From Pseudosulfitobacter koreensis (GTDB lineage: Bacteria > Pseudomonadota > Alphaproteobacteria > Rhodobacterales > Rhodobacteraceae), in assembly GCF_024733015.1 (NCBI RefSeq), contig NZ_JANKJG010000002.1, positions 186,001-250,000 of the forward strand: 64,000 nt of DNA. The letters run 5' to 3'. Made by a program: the position numbers and the translations under genes. The notes beneath the pieces were generated by a model, which was not told the DNA's origin, made no database searches, and worked only from the letters and a program-made list of their open reading frames with translations. Shown one piece after another: positions 37,429 to 46,544 of this stretch. The first letter of the stretch is position 1. Each line of letters opens with the position of its first letter.

Positions 37429-38306
37429 GCGAACATGCTGGCCGCATAAAGCGCCAGCGCGATCCAGATCAGGCCAAACGCGATCATGTGCCAGCCGGTG
37501 AACGGCTCGGAGAACACGAAGACCGCGCAGGAGAACTGCAATGTGGGATTGAGGTATTGCACCAGCCCCAGCGAGGTCATCCGCACCCGTCTTGCCGCAT
37601 AGCTGAACAGGATCAGCGGCAGCGCGGTCACCGGCCCCGAGACCAGCAGCACGCCCATCGTCCATGCGCCCGCGTGAAAGGCCGACCCGCCGCTGTGTTC
37701 CGAATGCAACAGCACGATCAGCGCGATCGGCAGCAACAGCAACACTTCGCCAGTGACCGAGACCACGGGCCCCACATCCAGCCGCTTCTTGATCAGCGCA
37801 TAGAGGCCAAAGCTGAACGCCAACGTCAGCGCAATCCACGGCGGCGCCTGCAACCCCACGGTCAGCAGCACCACCGCCCCCGTGGCCAGCGCAACAGCAC
37901 CCCACTGAAGGCGCGACAAAGCCTCGCCAAAGACCACCCGACCGATGACCACCGCGACCAGCGGCAGGATGTAATAGCCCAGACTGCTTTCGGTCGTGCG
38001 CCCTGCCCCGACCGCCCAGATGAACAGGAACCAGTTGGTCGCGATCATCAGAGAGGCGAACGCCAACGTGGCAAGTTTAGTGCGCGTATTCAAAGCGTTG
38101 CGGACCTGCCCCAGCCGCCCTTGCACCGCCAGCACGCCGCCGAAGAACACCAGCGACCACAGCGTGCGATGCGCCAGAACCTCGATGGCGGGCACATGGG
38201 CGAGTTGTTTGTAAAAGATCGGCGACAGGCCCCAGATGGTGCAGGCACCGATACCGGCCAGCACACCTTTGGTCTGGGGGGACAGGATCATGGGGGCGCG
38301 GCTCAT
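37365..38306 (-). CDS. rarD: EamA transporter RarD
   Basis: A 313-residue, ten-helix transporter with the RarD pattern: GVLAGIGACTIWGLSPIFYKQLAHVPAIEVLAHRTLWSL near the N-terminus and LGLVQYLNPTLQFSCAVFVFSEPF near the C-terminus. RarD proteins belong to the DMT superfamily; substrate unknown. The start at 38306 (MSRAPM) was chosen; 38291 is possible. The last 20 or so residues (SVAAAVSRTGVM) are encoded antisense to the LOG gene. Confidence 0.92.
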   Translation of the reverse strand: MSRAPMILSPQTKGVLAGIGACTIWGLSPIFYKQLAHVPAIEVLAHRTLWSLVFFGGVLAVQGRLGQVRNALNTRTKLATLAFASLMIATNWFLFIWAVGAGRTTESSLGYYILPLVAVVIGRVVFGEALSRLQWGAVALATGAVVLLTVGLQAPPWIALTLAFSFGLYALIKKRLDVGPVVSVTGEVLLLLPIALIVLLHSEHSGGSAFHAGAWTMGVLLVSGPVTALPLILFSYAARRVRMTSLGLVQYLNPTLQFSCAVFVFSEPFTGWHMIAFGLIWIALALYAASMFAQDRAARRASVAAAVSRTGVM

Positions 38307-38364
38307 GGCGGTATCAAGACCGCGATTGCGCAGGGCCTGCAAGGGGCAAACGGACCATGATACG

Positions 38365-38394
38365 CAAAACGCCCCGCAGTTGGCTGCGAGGCGT
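38365..38394 (-). terminator. terminator of sodB
   Basis: An 11-bp stem with one G-U pair (38369-38379 with 38384-38394), a 4-base loop, and TTTT on the minus strand. It lies about 50 bases past the sodB stop, before rarD. Confidence 0.85.
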
Positions 38395-38406
38395 CTCTAC
38401 CGTTCG

Positions 38407-38460
38407 TCTACAACCGCGCCTACATGCGCGGCGTCCACATTCGCGCTTACATGCGCGAGG
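38407..38460. repeat. 27-bp tandem duplication at the sodB 3' end
   Basis: The unit 38407-38433 and the unit 38434-38460 are the same at most positions (shared core CGCGC-Y-TACATGCGCG). The second contains the last codons and stop of sodB; the first is a duplicated copy past the stop, with in-frame stop codons. Confidence 0.75.
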
Positions 38461-39046
38461 CGACGTTTTCCCAGTTGACCAGGTTGTCGAGGAAGTTGGT
38501 CAGATAGTCGGGACGCTTGTTGCGGAAATCGATGTAATACGAGTGTTCCCACACGTCGCAACCCAAAAGCGCGGTCTGGCCGAAGCACACCGGGTTCACG
38601 CCGTTTTCGGTCTTGGTGACCTTCAGGCCGCCATCAGTGTCACGCACCAGCCATGCCCAGCCCGAACCGAACTGGCCCGCGCCTGCGGCCTTGAACTCGT
38701 CCTTGAACTTGTCGACCGAACCAAAGCTGTCGTTGATCGCCTTTTCCAGCTCGCCTGGCATGGCGCTGACGTCGGGGCTCATCATTTCCCAGAACTGGTT
38801 GTGGTTCCACAACTGGCTGATATTGTTGAAGATACCCGACTGGGCGACGGCCTTGGGGTCGTAGGTGCCCTTGATGATCTCTTCGAGAGACTTGCCGTCC
38901 CATTCGGTGCCCTCAATCGCCTTGTTGCCGTTGGTGACATAGGCATTGTGGTGAATGTCGTGGTGGAATTCCAGTGTTTCGGCGGACATGCCTTTGGCGG
39001 CAAGTGCGTCGTGTGCATAAGGAAGGTCGGGAAGTTGAAAAGCCAT
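38447..39046 (-). CDS. sodB: superoxide dismutase (Fe type)
   Basis: A 199-residue cytoplasmic enzyme that converts superoxide to peroxide and oxygen. Metal ligands are in EFHHDIHHNAYV (H28), LWNHNQFWEMMSP, and DVWEHSYYIDFRNKRPDYLTNF. The FGSGWAWLV motif and length fit Fe-type SodB of Rhodobacterales, but Mn or cambialistic use is not excluded by sequence. Ribosome binding site AAGGGG 9 bases upstream of the ATG. Stands alone. Confidence 0.97.
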   Translation of the reverse strand: MAFQLPDLPYAHDALAAKGMSAETLEFHHDIHHNAYVTNGNKAIEGTEWDGKSLEEIIKGTYDPKAVAQSGIFNNISQLWNHNQFWEMMSPDVSAMPGELEKAINDSFGSVDKFKDEFKAAGAGQFGSGWAWLVRDTDGGLKVTKTENGVNPVCFGQTALLGCDVWEHSYYIDFRNKRPDYLTNFLDNLVNWENVASRM

Positions 39047-39213
39047 GGTTGGGGCCCCCTTTTAATATTGAATGTCCTCTGACTGACAGAAAGCGCCAGC
39101 GTCTGCAATAACAAGGCCCGAGACGCAAAAATGTTCCAATAAAATGCAGGTTGTCAGGCATCCAAACCGCGCGGAAAAGCGTTAACTCATCCCTCGCGGG
39201 AGCCTGAACGGCC

Positions 39214-39240
39214 TGGCGCGTGCGTGAAGAACGCGCGCCA
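39214..39240. other. GC-rich hairpin between sodB and soxG
   Basis: Arms TGGCGC (39214-39219) and GCGCCA (39235-39240), with an inner GCGT/ACGC pair of arms, form a stem with a two-base bulge. It lies 50 bases past the soxG stop and may mark the end of the sox transcript; there is no T tract. The rest of 39047-39290 holds the sodB promoter region and no gene. Confidence 0.45.
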
Positions 39241-39290
39241 AGCCTTTGATATATATCGTTTTCAGCCACTTCAACTGGCGTCGCCCAGTC

Positions 39291-39860
39291 CTAGAAATAG
39301 CCCACTTCCGACCCCGGCTGCGCCGCGACTTTCAACAGATCGAACGCATATTGCGCGTTGCTGCGGAAGGTCACGATGCGGAAGGTGTCCGGCGCATGCA
39401 GCCAGAAGGCCGCAGGGATCTGCGCCATGCGCGAGCGGCGGAACATGCCGCTGGTGAAAGCTGCGGGCGACAGATCGACTGGCACCAGTTTGGCCAGCAC
39501 CTCGCGCGCATGGGGCCCGCTGAGTTCGAACACCGCACGAGCGTCGGAGACATCGACATAGAGCGCATGCGCATCACCAAGGCTCTGGCCCATCTTCTCA
39601 AGGTTCGCAGCAACCGCATCATGCGGGCAAAGCACCAACAGCTCATCCGGGCTCATCCAGCACAGGCCGTGCTGGCCGTCGGTGCTGGCCTGACCGGCCT
39701 CGGGCATGGACAGGCTGGCGACGGACGTGGCTGCGGATTTCACCGCCGCACTGCTCAGATCGCCGCGCAGGGTGATCATCCCCTGCAAGCCGATCTCGCG
39801 CACATCGGCGATGCCGCCTGCATAAGCTTCGTTGTTCAATGCACTGACAAACTTAGACAT
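39291..39860 (-). CDS. soxG: sarcosine oxidase gamma subunit
   Basis: A 189-residue subunit of heterotetrameric sarcosine oxidase with the SoxG pattern: LQGMITLRGDLSSAAV, LCWMSPDELLVLCP, and ALYVDVSDARAVFELSGPHAREVLAKLVPVDLSP. It is a GcvT-like protein that interacts with the alpha subunit. Start at 39860 (MSKFVS), overlapping soxA by 8 bases; a longer frame exists but lies within soxA. Confidence 0.95.
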   Translation of the reverse strand: MSKFVSALNNEAYAGGIADVREIGLQGMITLRGDLSSAAVKSAATSVASLSMPEAGQASTDGQHGLCWMSPDELLVLCPHDAVAANLEKMGQSLGDAHALYVDVSDARAVFELSGPHAREVLAKLVPVDLSPAAFTSGMFRRSRMAQIPAAFWLHAPDTFRIVTFRSNAQYAFDLLKVAAQPGSEVGYF

Positions 39861-42800
39861 TCGGCTTCTCCCCTTCGGGGTCATAGAATACGGGGCTGAC
39901 GATCTTGGCCTTGTACGCTTTGCCATCGGTGCCGGGGAAGGTCAGAACCTCGCCCATGCGGTCGGGGCCGTTCAGCACCAGACCCATGGCGATCCCCCGG
40001 TCGAGGTTGGGCGAATGATAGGTCGAGGTTACGCGCCCTTCGGTCGCGCGCTGGCCGTTGGCATTGGTGCCCTCGGCCACGGCATAGGCACCGTCAGGCA
40101 GCGTCGATTTGTCGACGGTTTCCAGACCCACAAGCTGCCAGCGGGTCGGATCGACCATGTGGCTGCGTTCCTGGCCGCGCTTGCCGATAAAGTCCTCTTT
40201 CTTCTTCGAGATGGCCCAGTGCAGCCCCAGGTCCTGCGGGATGATCGTGCCGTCGCTTTCATCGCCGATCATGATAAAGCCCTTTTCGGCGCGCAGGATG
40301 TGCAGACATTCGGTGCCATAGGGCATCACGCCCAGATCGGCACCCACAGCCATCAGCGCATCCCACAGCGCCTGCCCCTGCGAGGCTTTCACCGCGATCT
40401 CATAGCTCAGCTCGCCCGAGAAAGAGATGCGGAAGACGCGCACGTCAAAGCCGCCCAGCGTGCCGTCGGCCCAGTCCATGAAGCCCATGGTCTCGGCGCT
40501 GACATCCATGCCGCCCAGATGTTCAAGCGCCTTGCGGGCCTTGGGGCCGACCACAGCGATCTGCGCATATTGCTCGGTGACGTTGGCCACATAGACCTGC
40601 CAGGTCCACCATTCGGTCTGCAGCCATTCTTCCATGTGGCTATGGATACGCTCGGCGCCGCCGGTGGTGGTGTGGCAGAGCCAGGTGTCATCGTCGATGC
40701 GGGCCACAACACCGTCGTCGATCAAAAAGCCGTTTTCGTCGCACATCAGGCCATAGCGGCATTTGCCGGGCTTCAGCGTCGACATCATGTTGGTGTACAT
40801 CATGTCGAGAAACTTGCCCGCGTCCGGCCCGCGCACGATGATCTTGCCCAGCGTGCTGGCATCCAGAAGGCCCAGGTTGTCGCGCGCGTTCTTGGTCTCG
40901 CGCATCACCGCATCATGGCTGCTTTCGCCGCTGCGCACATAGGCATAGGGGCGGCGCCACTGGCCGACGGGTTCCCATTCGGCACCGTTCTCGGCGTGCC
41001 AGGCGTGCATCGGCGTGCGGCGCACGGGCTGGAACACGTCGCCACGCGCCTCGCCGCCGATGGAGCCCATCGAGATGGGCGTATAGGGCGGGCGGAAGGT
41101 GGTGGTGCCGGTCTGCGGGATCGGCTGGTTCAGACTGTCCGACAGGATCGCCAGACCGTTGATATTGCTCAGCTTGCCCTGATCCGTCGCCATGCCCAGC
41201 GTGGTATAGCGCTTGGCGTGCTCGACCGACTGAAAGCCCTCCTGGGCGGCCAGTTGCACGTCGCTGACCTTGACGTCGTTCTGATAATCCAGCCACGCCT
41301 TGTTGCGCAGCGCGATCCCGGCCCCTTGCGGCATCAGCCAGACGGGGGCCATCGGGGCCTCGGGCGCGTGGCTGGCGTCGGGGGCCTGTGCGGCGCCTTT
41401 CGCCGGTGCGTGACCCGCAGCAGTCGCTGCCGCCTTGCCTGCGGCATCGGCGTCCGCCAGCACATCGCCCAGCAGCAAGGCACCGCTTGCCGTGCCCGCA
41501 GCCGTCACGAAGGGCTTGCCGTCCGCACCTGTCGGCGCTTTGTCCACATCAGGCTTGAACGCGGCCTGACCCGCGTCCCAGACCAGCTTACCGCCGCAAT
41601 GCGACCACAGGTGCACGACCGGTGACCAGCCGCCCGACATGGCGACCACGTCGCAGGCGATCTCTTCCAGAACCGACCCTTCGCCCGCCTGCGAGCAGAT
41701 TGCGACACCGGTTACGCGCTTGCCGCCCTGCACCTTGGACACGCCGTGGCCCATGAGCACGCGGATGCCCAGTGACTTGGCCTGCGCCATCAGCGCGCTG
41801 TCGGTGGGAAGCACCCGCGCATCAAGGATCGCGGGCACGTCGAGGCCCGCATTTTTCAGTGCAATTGCCGTAAGGTAAGCGTTATCGTTGTTGGTCACGA
41901 CGACGGTGCGGTCGCCCGGCGACACACCAAAATCAGTCACGTAATCGCGGACCGCCGAGGCCAGCATGACGCCCGGAATGTCGTTTCCGGCAAAGCTGAG
42001 CGGGCGTTCGATGGCACCCGTCGCGGTCACGATCTGCGCGGCACGGATACGCCACAGGCGGTGACGCGGGCCGACAGCGTCGGGCGCGTGGTCGGTCAGC
42101 CGCTCATAGCCCAGAACATAGCCGTGGTCGTAAACGCCCGCGCCCATCATGCGACGGCGCAGGGTGACGTTTTCCATCGCCTCGAGGGCCGCAACGGTTT
42201 CATCCACGAAGTTATCCACAGACTTGCCAGCAACCTCGCCGCCGTCCACGGGCGCACGTCCGCCCCAATGGGCCGTCTGTTCGATCAGCATCACCCGCGC
42301 ACCGGTGTCGGCGGCAGCCTTGGCCGCCTGCAGTCCGGCGACACCGCCGCCGATCACCAAGACATCGCAGAACGCATAGAAATGCTCGTAAGTATCGTCA
42401 TCACGGTCCTTGGGCGCGGCACCCAGACCTGCGGCCTTGCGGATGAACGGCTCGTAGACGTGCTTCCACAAGGGGCGCGGATACATGAACGTCTTGTAGT
42501 AGAATCCCGCAGGCATGAAGCGCGACATCTTGGAGTTCAGCGCGCCGACGTCGAAATCGAGGCTGGGCCAGTGGTTCTGGCTCTTGGCGGTCAGCCCGTC
42601 GAAAAGCTCGGTCGTGGTGACGCGCTGGTTCGGCTCGAACCGCCCCCCCTGCCCGAGGTTCACCAGCCCGTTCGGCTCTTCCGCACCGCTCGCGACGATG
42701 CCGCGGGGACGGTGGTATTTGAAACTGCGTCCGACCAGCATCTGGTCGTTGGCCAGCAATGCCGAAGCCAGCGTGTCGCCCTCAAAGCCCTTCATGGATT

Positions 42801-42873
42801 TGCCATTGAAGGTAAAGGTCAGGGCGCGGGATTTGTTCAGCAGGCGGCCACCTGTGGCAAGACGTGTGCTCAT
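39853..42873 (-). CDS. soxA: sarcosine oxidase alpha subunit
   Basis: A 1006-residue subunit. N-terminal [2Fe-2S]-like ferredoxin-type domain with KGFEGDTLASALLAN, then an NAD/FAD-binding domain (CDVLVIGGGVAGLQAAKAA, about 172-190), a second nucleotide fold, an Ala-rich linker (about 495-530), and a C-terminal GcvT-like folate domain (about 600-1006) that passes formaldehyde to tetrahydrofolate. The enzyme oxidises sarcosine to glycine and makes 5,10-methylene-THF. Follows soxD by 73 bases; overlaps soxG. Confidence 0.97.
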   Translation of the reverse strand: MSTRLATGGRLLNKSRALTFTFNGKSMKGFEGDTLASALLANDQMLVGRSFKYHRPRGIVASGAEEPNGLVNLGQGGRFEPNQRVTTTELFDGLTAKSQNHWPSLDFDVGALNSKMSRFMPAGFYYKTFMYPRPLWKHVYEPFIRKAAGLGAAPKDRDDDTYEHFYAFCDVLVIGGGVAGLQAAKAAADTGARVMLIEQTAHWGGRAPVDGGEVAGKSVDNFVDETVAALEAMENVTLRRRMMGAGVYDHGYVLGYERLTDHAPDAVGPRHRLWRIRAAQIVTATGAIERPLSFAGNDIPGVMLASAVRDYVTDFGVSPGDRTVVVTNNDNAYLTAIALKNAGLDVPAILDARVLPTDSALMAQAKSLGIRVLMGHGVSKVQGGKRVTGVAICSQAGEGSVLEEIACDVVAMSGGWSPVVHLWSHCGGKLVWDAGQAAFKPDVDKAPTGADGKPFVTAAGTASGALLLGDVLADADAAGKAAATAAGHAPAKGAAQAPDASHAPEAPMAPVWLMPQGAGIALRNKAWLDYQNDVKVSDVQLAAQEGFQSVEHAKRYTTLGMATDQGKLSNINGLAILSDSLNQPIPQTGTTTFRPPYTPISMGSIGGEARGDVFQPVRRTPMHAWHAENGAEWEPVGQWRRPYAYVRSGESSHDAVMRETKNARDNLGLLDASTLGKIIVRGPDAGKFLDMMYTNMMSTLKPGKCRYGLMCDENGFLIDDGVVARIDDDTWLCHTTTGGAERIHSHMEEWLQTEWWTWQVYVANVTEQYAQIAVVGPKARKALEHLGGMDVSAETMGFMDWADGTLGGFDVRVFRISFSGELSYEIAVKASQGQALWDALMAVGADLGVMPYGTECLHILRAEKGFIMIGDESDGTIIPQDLGLHWAISKKKEDFIGKRGQERSHMVDPTRWQLVGLETVDKSTLPDGAYAVAEGTNANGQRATEGRVTSTYHSPNLDRGIAMGLVLNGPDRMGEVLTFPGTDGKAYKAKIVSPVFYDPEGEKPNV

Positions 42874-42894
42874 GTGTTCGGACCTTTGCGCGGG

Positions 42895-42946
42895 CGGAAG
42901 GAGGCGGAGCCTCCGGCGGGAGTTTTCAGGGCAAGATGAAGCACGG
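42895..42946. repeat. Rhodobacterales-type intergenic element between soxD and soxA
   Basis: GGAGGCGGAGCCTCCGGCGG followed by GAGTTTTCAGGGCAAGATGA. The inverted GGAGGC/GCCTCC core plus GAG-TTT-(T)CAGG-CAAGATGAAG resembles the intergenic elements common in Roseobacter genomes. Related in kind, not sequence, to the one at 22455. It lies inside the sox operon. Confidence 0.5.
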
Positions 42947-43276
42947 TCACTGGAATTCTCTCCAGGACCAGCCGGGGACTTTCTCGGAGATCCTGTCGCG
43001 CAGGTCCTGCGGCGGCGTGTGGGTCTGCGCGGAATAGGTGCCGTAGACTTCCAGCGTCATGGTGTTGCGCGCGGCGTGAAACCACTTGCCGCAGCCGTTG
43101 ACATGCCGCCAGCGTTCAAAGTGCACGCCCTTGGGGTTTTCGCGCATGAAGAGGTATTCTTCGAACTGATCCTCGGAGGAGCCGGGGCCGAAGCGTTTCA
43201 GGTGCGCTTCGCCGCCTGCGTGAAATTCGGTCTCTTCACCGGTCACACCGCAACAGGGGCAGGTCAGGATCAGCAT
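42947..43276 (-). CDS. soxD: sarcosine oxidase delta subunit
   Basis: A 109-residue zinc-binding subunit. It begins MLILTCPCCG (C6, C8, C9) and has RHVNGCGKWFHAARNT (H58, C62), which fits the known Cys/Cys/His/Cys zinc site of the delta subunit. Start at 43276; a longer frame up to 43345 would place unrelated residues in front of the conserved methionine. Confidence 0.95.
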   Translation of the reverse strand: MLILTCPCCGVTGEETEFHAGGEAHLKRFGPGSSEDQFEEYLFMRENPKGVHFERWRHVNGCGKWFHAARNTMTLEVYGTYSAQTHTPPQDLRDRISEKVPGWSWREFQ

Positions 43277-43402
43277 GGGCGGGCCTCGTTGTGATGTGCG
43301 GGGTGATATTGGGGAGCGGTGCCTGCAGACATGCCAAAGGCGCACGCAAAGCTGCGCACGCCCTTGGTGATGTCTATCGGAATGATGTCGCCGGTGGCGA
43401 TA

Positions 43403-43741
43403 TCAGTTGTTGTCGAGAGTGTTCTCGGCTGCGTTCCCGATGCTTTCGGCAGCACCTTCGACGGCTTGGCCGGTGCTTTCGGCAGCGCCTTCGATTGCCG
43501 TGCCTGCGTCTTCGGCAGCATCGCCCACGCCGTCGACGGTGACGTTGATGTCGTTGGGATCACCGGCAGTGCCGACGGGATCGACGTCACCGCCGTAAAG
43601 CACGAAGGCGAGGATGGCGACAACGACGACAAGACCGCCGACGATGAAGGCGATGCCGCTGCCGCCGCGTTTGCGTGCGGCTGGCGTGGGTGTGCGGGCG
43701 GGGTCGTTTGCTGTTGTGCGTGTAGCTCTGGGGTCGGCCAT
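43403..43741 (-). CDS. small membrane protein in the sox operon
   Basis: A 112-residue protein. Its basic N-terminus (ATRTTANDPARTPTPAARKRGG) is followed by one transmembrane helix (GIAFIVGGLVVVVAILAFVLYG, about 29-50) and an acidic, Ala/Gly-rich tail with an approximate 11-residue repeat (GTAIEGAAEST-GQAVEGAAESI-GNAAENTLDN), predicted helical. Unrecognised function. It lies between soxB (115-base gap) and soxD (126-base gap), and a hairpin covers its ribosome binding site. A role in anchoring or stress response is speculation. Confidence 0.8.
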   Translation of the reverse strand: MADPRATRTTANDPARTPTPAARKRGGSGIAFIVGGLVVVVAILAFVLYGGDVDPVGTAGDPNDINVTVDGVGDAAEDAGTAIEGAAESTGQAVEGAAESIGNAAENTLDNN

Positions 43742-43748
43742 GAGAAGG

Positions 43749-43774
43749 CTCCTTGCATGTTGAAGATTGCAAGG
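43749..43774 (-). promoter_or_regulatory. hairpin over the ribosome binding site of the small membrane gene
   Basis: CCTTGCA (43751-43757) and TGCAAGG (43768-43774) form a 7-bp stem. On the minus strand the AAGGAG Shine-Dalgarno (43749-43754), 7 bases before the ATG at 43741, has its first four bases inside the 3' arm. The stem could lower translation of this gene relative to soxB and soxD. Confidence 0.5.
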
Positions 43775-43856
43775 GGAACGTCGCGCACGGCAGCGCGGTT
43801 CCGGCGCACCGTGGCGCGCTGGCGGGAAGTCGCCACAGGGAAGATGACGGGCAGCA

Positions 43857-45101
43857 TCAATGCGCCACCCCGGCTGCGACGCTTTCGTCGATGAACTTGC
43901 CCTCGCGGAAGCGGTGCATGGAAAACTCGTCCGTCAGCGGCGAATGTCCCTTGGCCATCAGTTCGGCCATCGCCCAGCCCGAGCCGGGGATCGCCTTGAA
44001 CCCGCCGGTGCCCCAGCCGCAGTTGATGAACATGCCCTCGACGGGGGTTTTGGACAGGATCGGCGAGCGGTCGCCGGTCACGTCGACGATCCCGCCCCAC
44101 TGGCGCAGCATCTTGAGGCGCGAAACCATCGGGAAGGTCTCGACCAGCGCGCGCACGGTTTCCTCGATGTGGTGGAAGCTACCACGCTGGGTGTAGTTGT
44201 TGTAGCCGTCGGTGCCGCCGCCGATGACCATCTCGCCCTTGTCCGACTGGGACATGTAACCGTGGACGGTGTTGGCCATGACCACCACGTCCATGCAGGG
44301 TTTGATCGGCTCGGAGACCAGCGCCTGCAGCGCGACAGATTCGATGGGCAGCCGAAAGCCCGCCATGTCGCACAAATGACCCGAGTGGCCCGCGACCACG
44401 CCGCCCAGCTTGTCGCAGTCGATGGGCCCGCGCGAGGTATCGACGCCCGTAACCTTGCCGCCCTCGGTGCGCACGCCGGTCACTTCGCAGCGCTGGATCA
44501 CGTCCATGCCCATGTCAGAACAGGCCCGCGCATAGCCCCAGGCCACCGCATCGTGACGCGCGGTGCCGCCGCGCGCCTGATAGAGGCCGCCCAGCACGGG
44601 ATAGCGCGGCCCGTCGATGTTGATGATCGGCACCAGTTCCTTGACCCGCGCGGGGCCGATGAATTCGGTCTTCACGCCCTGCAACGCATTGGCGTGGGCG
44701 GTGCGCAGATAGCCACGCACCTCGTGCTGGGTCTGGGCCAGCATGATGACGCCGCGCGGGCTGAACATGACGTTGTAGTTCAGGTCCTGGCTCATCGTCT
44801 CGTAGAGGCTGCGCGATTTCTCGTAAATCGCGGCCGATGGGTCCTGCAGATAGTTCGAGCGGATGATGGTGGTGTTGCGTCCGGTGTTGCCGCCGCCCAG
44901 CCAACCCTTTTCCAGGATCGCGACGTTGGTGATGCCGAAATTCTTGCCCAGGTAAAACGCCGTCGCAAGCCCGTGGCCGCCCGCCCCGACGATGATGACG
45001 TCGTATTTCTTCTTGGGCTGCGCATCGCGCCAGGCGCGGTCCCATCCGGTGTGGTGCCGGGCGGCCTCGCGGGCGATGGCAAAGGCAGAATAACGTTTCA
45101 T
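43857..45101 (-). CDS. soxB: sarcosine oxidase beta subunit
   Basis: A 414-residue flavoprotein, the catalytic subunit with FAD and covalent FMN. Rossmann motif YDVIIVGAGGHGLATAFYL (33-51) and N-terminal MKRYSAFAIAREAARHHTGW are typical of SoxB. SQSDKGEMVIGGGTDGYNNYTQRGSFHH is the conserved C-terminal flavin region. Start at 45101 is supported by the family N-terminus. First gene of the sox operon; divergent from ccmI, 213 bases apart. Confidence 0.97.
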   Translation of the reverse strand: MKRYSAFAIAREAARHHTGWDRAWRDAQPKKKYDVIIVGAGGHGLATAFYLGKNFGITNVAILEKGWLGGGNTGRNTTIIRSNYLQDPSAAIYEKSRSLYETMSQDLNYNVMFSPRGVIMLAQTQHEVRGYLRTAHANALQGVKTEFIGPARVKELVPIINIDGPRYPVLGGLYQARGGTARHDAVAWGYARACSDMGMDVIQRCEVTGVRTEGGKVTGVDTSRGPIDCDKLGGVVAGHSGHLCDMAGFRLPIESVALQALVSEPIKPCMDVVVMANTVHGYMSQSDKGEMVIGGGTDGYNNYTQRGSFHHIEETVRALVETFPMVSRLKMLRQWGGIVDVTGDRSPILSKTPVEGMFINCGWGTGGFKAIPGSGWAMAELMAKGHSPLTDEFSMHRFREGKFIDESVAAGVAH

Positions 45102-45314
45102 GGGCACGGGTCCTGACAGGATTCGGGATGGGCAGTCGACTGGTCCCTGTATTGGTGGAGAGTGCAGTGTAACAGGATAACCGCCGCGGCACTTTTTATC
45201 AGATTTGCGACACGCACCGCAATTGGGGGCAAGTGTCGGACAGGCGCGGCCTTTTGCCCCTTTTTCTGGCGGGGCAGCTTGGATACACCCGCACTCACAG
45301 GAGAACAGGCTGAT
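45102..45314. other. divergent promoter region of soxB and ccmI
   Basis: A 213-base spacer that must hold the promoters of soxB (minus) and ccmI (plus). No clear palindrome or known operator was found; there is a stretch of T after position 45190 and another near 45260. Confidence 0.5.
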
Positions 45315-46544
45315 ATGGACATCTGGGGTTTCGGGATCATCGCGGCAGCACTGGTTTTGGTGGTGTCCGCACTGCTGGCGGCGGCATTGCGGGCGGGTCG
45401 TATGCAGGCACGGTCGGCTGCATCTTACGACGTGCAGGTCTACCGCGACCAGCTGGCCGAGGTCGAGCGCGACCTGGCACGCGGCACCATCGCCCCCGAG
45501 GATGCAGCCCGTGTGCGCACGGAAGTCTCGCGCCGCATCCTGACCGCCGATGCTGACGCGCGCGCCCCCGCCCTGCGGGGCGGCGGACGCGGTGGCGTGG
45601 TGTTGGCCGCCGTGCTGACCGTGGCGCTGCTGGCGGGCAGTGGTGTGCTCTACTGGCAGCTTGGCGCGTTGGGCTATGGCGATCTGGCGCTGGAGACACG
45701 CATCGAGATGGCCGCAGAGCGCCGCGCCGACCGGCCCACCCAGGCACAGGCCGAGGCGGCGCAGCCGGGGCCGGGTACGAGCGAGGATGCGAATTCCGAA
45801 TACGCCGCCCTGATCGACCAGCTGCGCGCCGCCGTGGCGCAGCGGCCCGACGATTTGCAAGGTCACGTGCTGCTGGCCCAGACCGAGGCGCGATTGGGCA
45901 ACTTTGCCAAGGCTGCCGCCGCACAGGAGGTCGTGCTGCGGCTTAAGGGCGACGCCGCAGGGGTGGCCGATCTGACCACGCAGGCCGAATTGCTGATCTT
46001 TGCGGCAGGCGGCTATGTCTCGCCGCAGGCGGAGGATGCGCTGCGCCGAGCGCTGAACATCGACGACACCGACCCGTCGGCGCGGTTCTACTGGGGCGAG
46101 ATGCTGATCCAGACTGGACGCCCCGACCTGGGCTTTCGCATCTGGGACGGGTTGCTGCGCGCAGGCCCCGAAGGCGCGCCGTGGATGGCGCCAATCCGTG
46201 CCCGCATGCCGGAGCTGGCGGAACTGGCGGGCGTGAACAACTACAGCATGCCGCAGCCCGACGCGCCGCGCGGCCCCAGCCAGCAGGACATCGAAAATGC
46301 CGCAGGCATGTCGCCGCAAGAGCGGATGCAGATGATCGAAGGCATGGTCGCGTCGCTGTCGGACCGTCTGGGAGCCGAGGGCGGCCCCGTGTCGGACTGG
46401 GCGCAGCTGATCACCGCGCTGGCGGTGCTGGGCCGGCAGGACGATGCGCGCGCGGTGCTGGACAATGCCCGCGCAACCTTCAACGATGATCCCACCGCAC
46501 TGGACGTCCTGAGCCGTGCCGCAGAACAGGCAGTGCTGGAATGA
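45315..46544 (+). CDS. ccmI: cytochrome c biogenesis protein CcmI
   Basis: A 409-residue protein. N-terminal helices (GFGIIAAALVLVVSALLAAAL and GGVVLAAVLTVALLAGSGVLYW, about 98-119) flank a cytoplasmic loop with the CcmI motif VYRDQLAEVERDLARGTI. The periplasmic C-terminal part has TPR-like repeats that bind apocytochrome c. The start at 45315 was chosen at the first hydrophobic helix. CcmI works with CcmF and CcmH, not present here; ccmABCDG lies 30 kb away on the minus strand. Overlaps ruvX by 4 bases. Confidence 0.95.
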   Translation: MDIWGFGIIAAALVLVVSALLAAALRAGRMQARSAASYDVQVYRDQLAEVERDLARGTIAPEDAARVRTEVSRRILTADADARAPALRGGGRGGVVLAAVLTVALLAGSGVLYWQLGALGYGDLALETRIEMAAERRADRPTQAQAEAAQPGPGTSEDANSEYAALIDQLRAAVAQRPDDLQGHVLLAQTEARLGNFAKAAAAQEVVLRLKGDAAGVADLTTQAELLIFAAGGYVSPQAEDALRRALNIDDTDPSARFYWGEMLIQTGRPDLGFRIWDGLLRAGPEGAPWMAPIRARMPELAELAGVNNYSMPQPDAPRGPSQQDIENAAGMSPQERMQMIEGMVASLSDRLGAEGGPVSDWAQLITALAVLGRQDDARAVLDNARATFNDDPTALDVLSRAAEQAVLE

